Shown: positions 31,806 through 31,958 of the stretch, piece by piece
How positions within the stretch are numbered: position 1 is the first letter of the stretch
Layout: the number at the start of each line of letters is the position of its first letter
Source of the DNA: Berkiella_A sp050252335
GTDB lineage: Bacteria > Pseudomonadota > Gammaproteobacteria > Berkiellales > Berkiellaceae
Direction: 5' to 3'
DNA length: 31,958 nt
Assembly: GCA_050252335.1 (NCBI GenBank)
Contig: JBFWLB010000032.1
Location: 1 to 31,958 of the forward strand
Made by a program: the position numbers and the translations under genes
Notes under the pieces: generated by a model
Database searches by the model: none
What the model saw: only the letters and a program-made list of their open reading frames with translations
What the model was told of the DNA's origin: nothing

Positions 31806-31958
31806 TTAGCCTTCATCACTACTGGAGGATAAGGATAATCTTCTGGGGCGAGGTGAGGTCATGTTTAGTGCGGATGTGTCATCTAACTCATCTTTGTCAA
31901 TAGAGGATGAGTTGATAGGGGTAGTGGATGTTTTTTCTTTTCTGTTAAACATCCAATT
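31806..31958 (-). CDS. C-terminal end of an unassigned Ser/Thr-rich protein (runs past the window edge)
   Basis: On the minus strand the frame is open from the window edge to TAA at 31806-31808. It encodes about 50 residues that include MFNRKEKTSTTPINSSS and end SPRPRRLSLSSSSDEG. A start at 31952 is possible, but the frame is already open before it. The Ser/Thr/Asp-rich, disordered tail resembles C-termini of secreted effectors, which is weak evidence. It converges on the SidF/SidP-like gene with an 18-bp gap, which supports a real gene end. Confidence 0.45.
   Translation of the reverse strand, partial: NWMFNRKEKTSTTPINSSSIDKDELDDTSALNMTSPRPRRLSLSSSSDEG

Overview
This AT-rich window looks chromosomal and comes from a gammaproteobacterium. 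The best fit is the Legionella/Coxiella side of the class (Legionellales or relatives) with a host-associated lifestyle. Two things point there. The right half keeps the gammaproteobacterial block gatCAB / mreB / rng / yhdP / nitrilase / tldD / pmbA. The accessory genes around it include a SidF/SidP-like CX5R phosphoinositide phosphatase candidate, a coiled-coil plus proline-rich protein with SH3-ligand-like motifs, a patatin-like phospholipase and several unassigned proteins of the kind seen among type IV effectors. The taxon is an inference; no rRNA or tRNA gene is visible.

Layout. Positions 1-1554 hold the 3' end of a cytochrome P450 gene translationally coupled to a PaaK/CapK-like adenylate-forming enzyme, probably the tail of a small-molecule pathway. 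Positions 1823-4565 (minus strand) are a three-gene operon: CysZ/EI24-type membrane protein, universal stress protein with an extra tail, and a secreted DUF3298 protein. Positions 4847-6883 (minus) encode the proline-rich effector candidate, with a divergent patatin-like phospholipase at 7086-8198. Next come a peptide-deformylase-like protein whose catalytic Glu is Gln and which carries a histidine tail, a REP-like repeat pair, and an overlapping M48 metallopeptidase / DUF898 membrane-protein pair (minus) behind a hairpin that covers the DUF898 ribosome binding site. A class II aldolase-family gene (minus), a tyrosine-rich small exported protein and a REP-associated tyrosine transposase unit bounded by AGGACAGCCA repeats follow. 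An unassigned 297-residue protein on the minus strand lies next to the housekeeping block.

Housekeeping block (15044-29342). gatC-gatA-gatB (minus) is divergent from mreB-rng-yhdP-nit-tldD-pmbA (plus). Compared with the order remembered for Pseudomonas (gatB-gatA-gatC | mreB-mreC-mreD-maf-rng-yhdP-nitrilase-tldD-yjgA-pmbA), the slots for mreC, mreD, maf and yjgA are empty: about 230 bp of noncoding DNA lies between mreB and rng, and a palindromic repeat lies between tldD and pmbA. The MreB itself is divergent at nucleotide-binding motifs.

Right end. A roughly 200-bp palindromic (MITE/REP-like) repeat occurs in opposite orientations on the two sides of pmbA. It is followed by the SidF/SidP-like gene (30132-31787) and the C-terminal end of another minus-strand gene at the window edge. 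The most interesting material is the set of host-interaction candidates, the deformylase-like His-tailed protein and the eroded mre locus.
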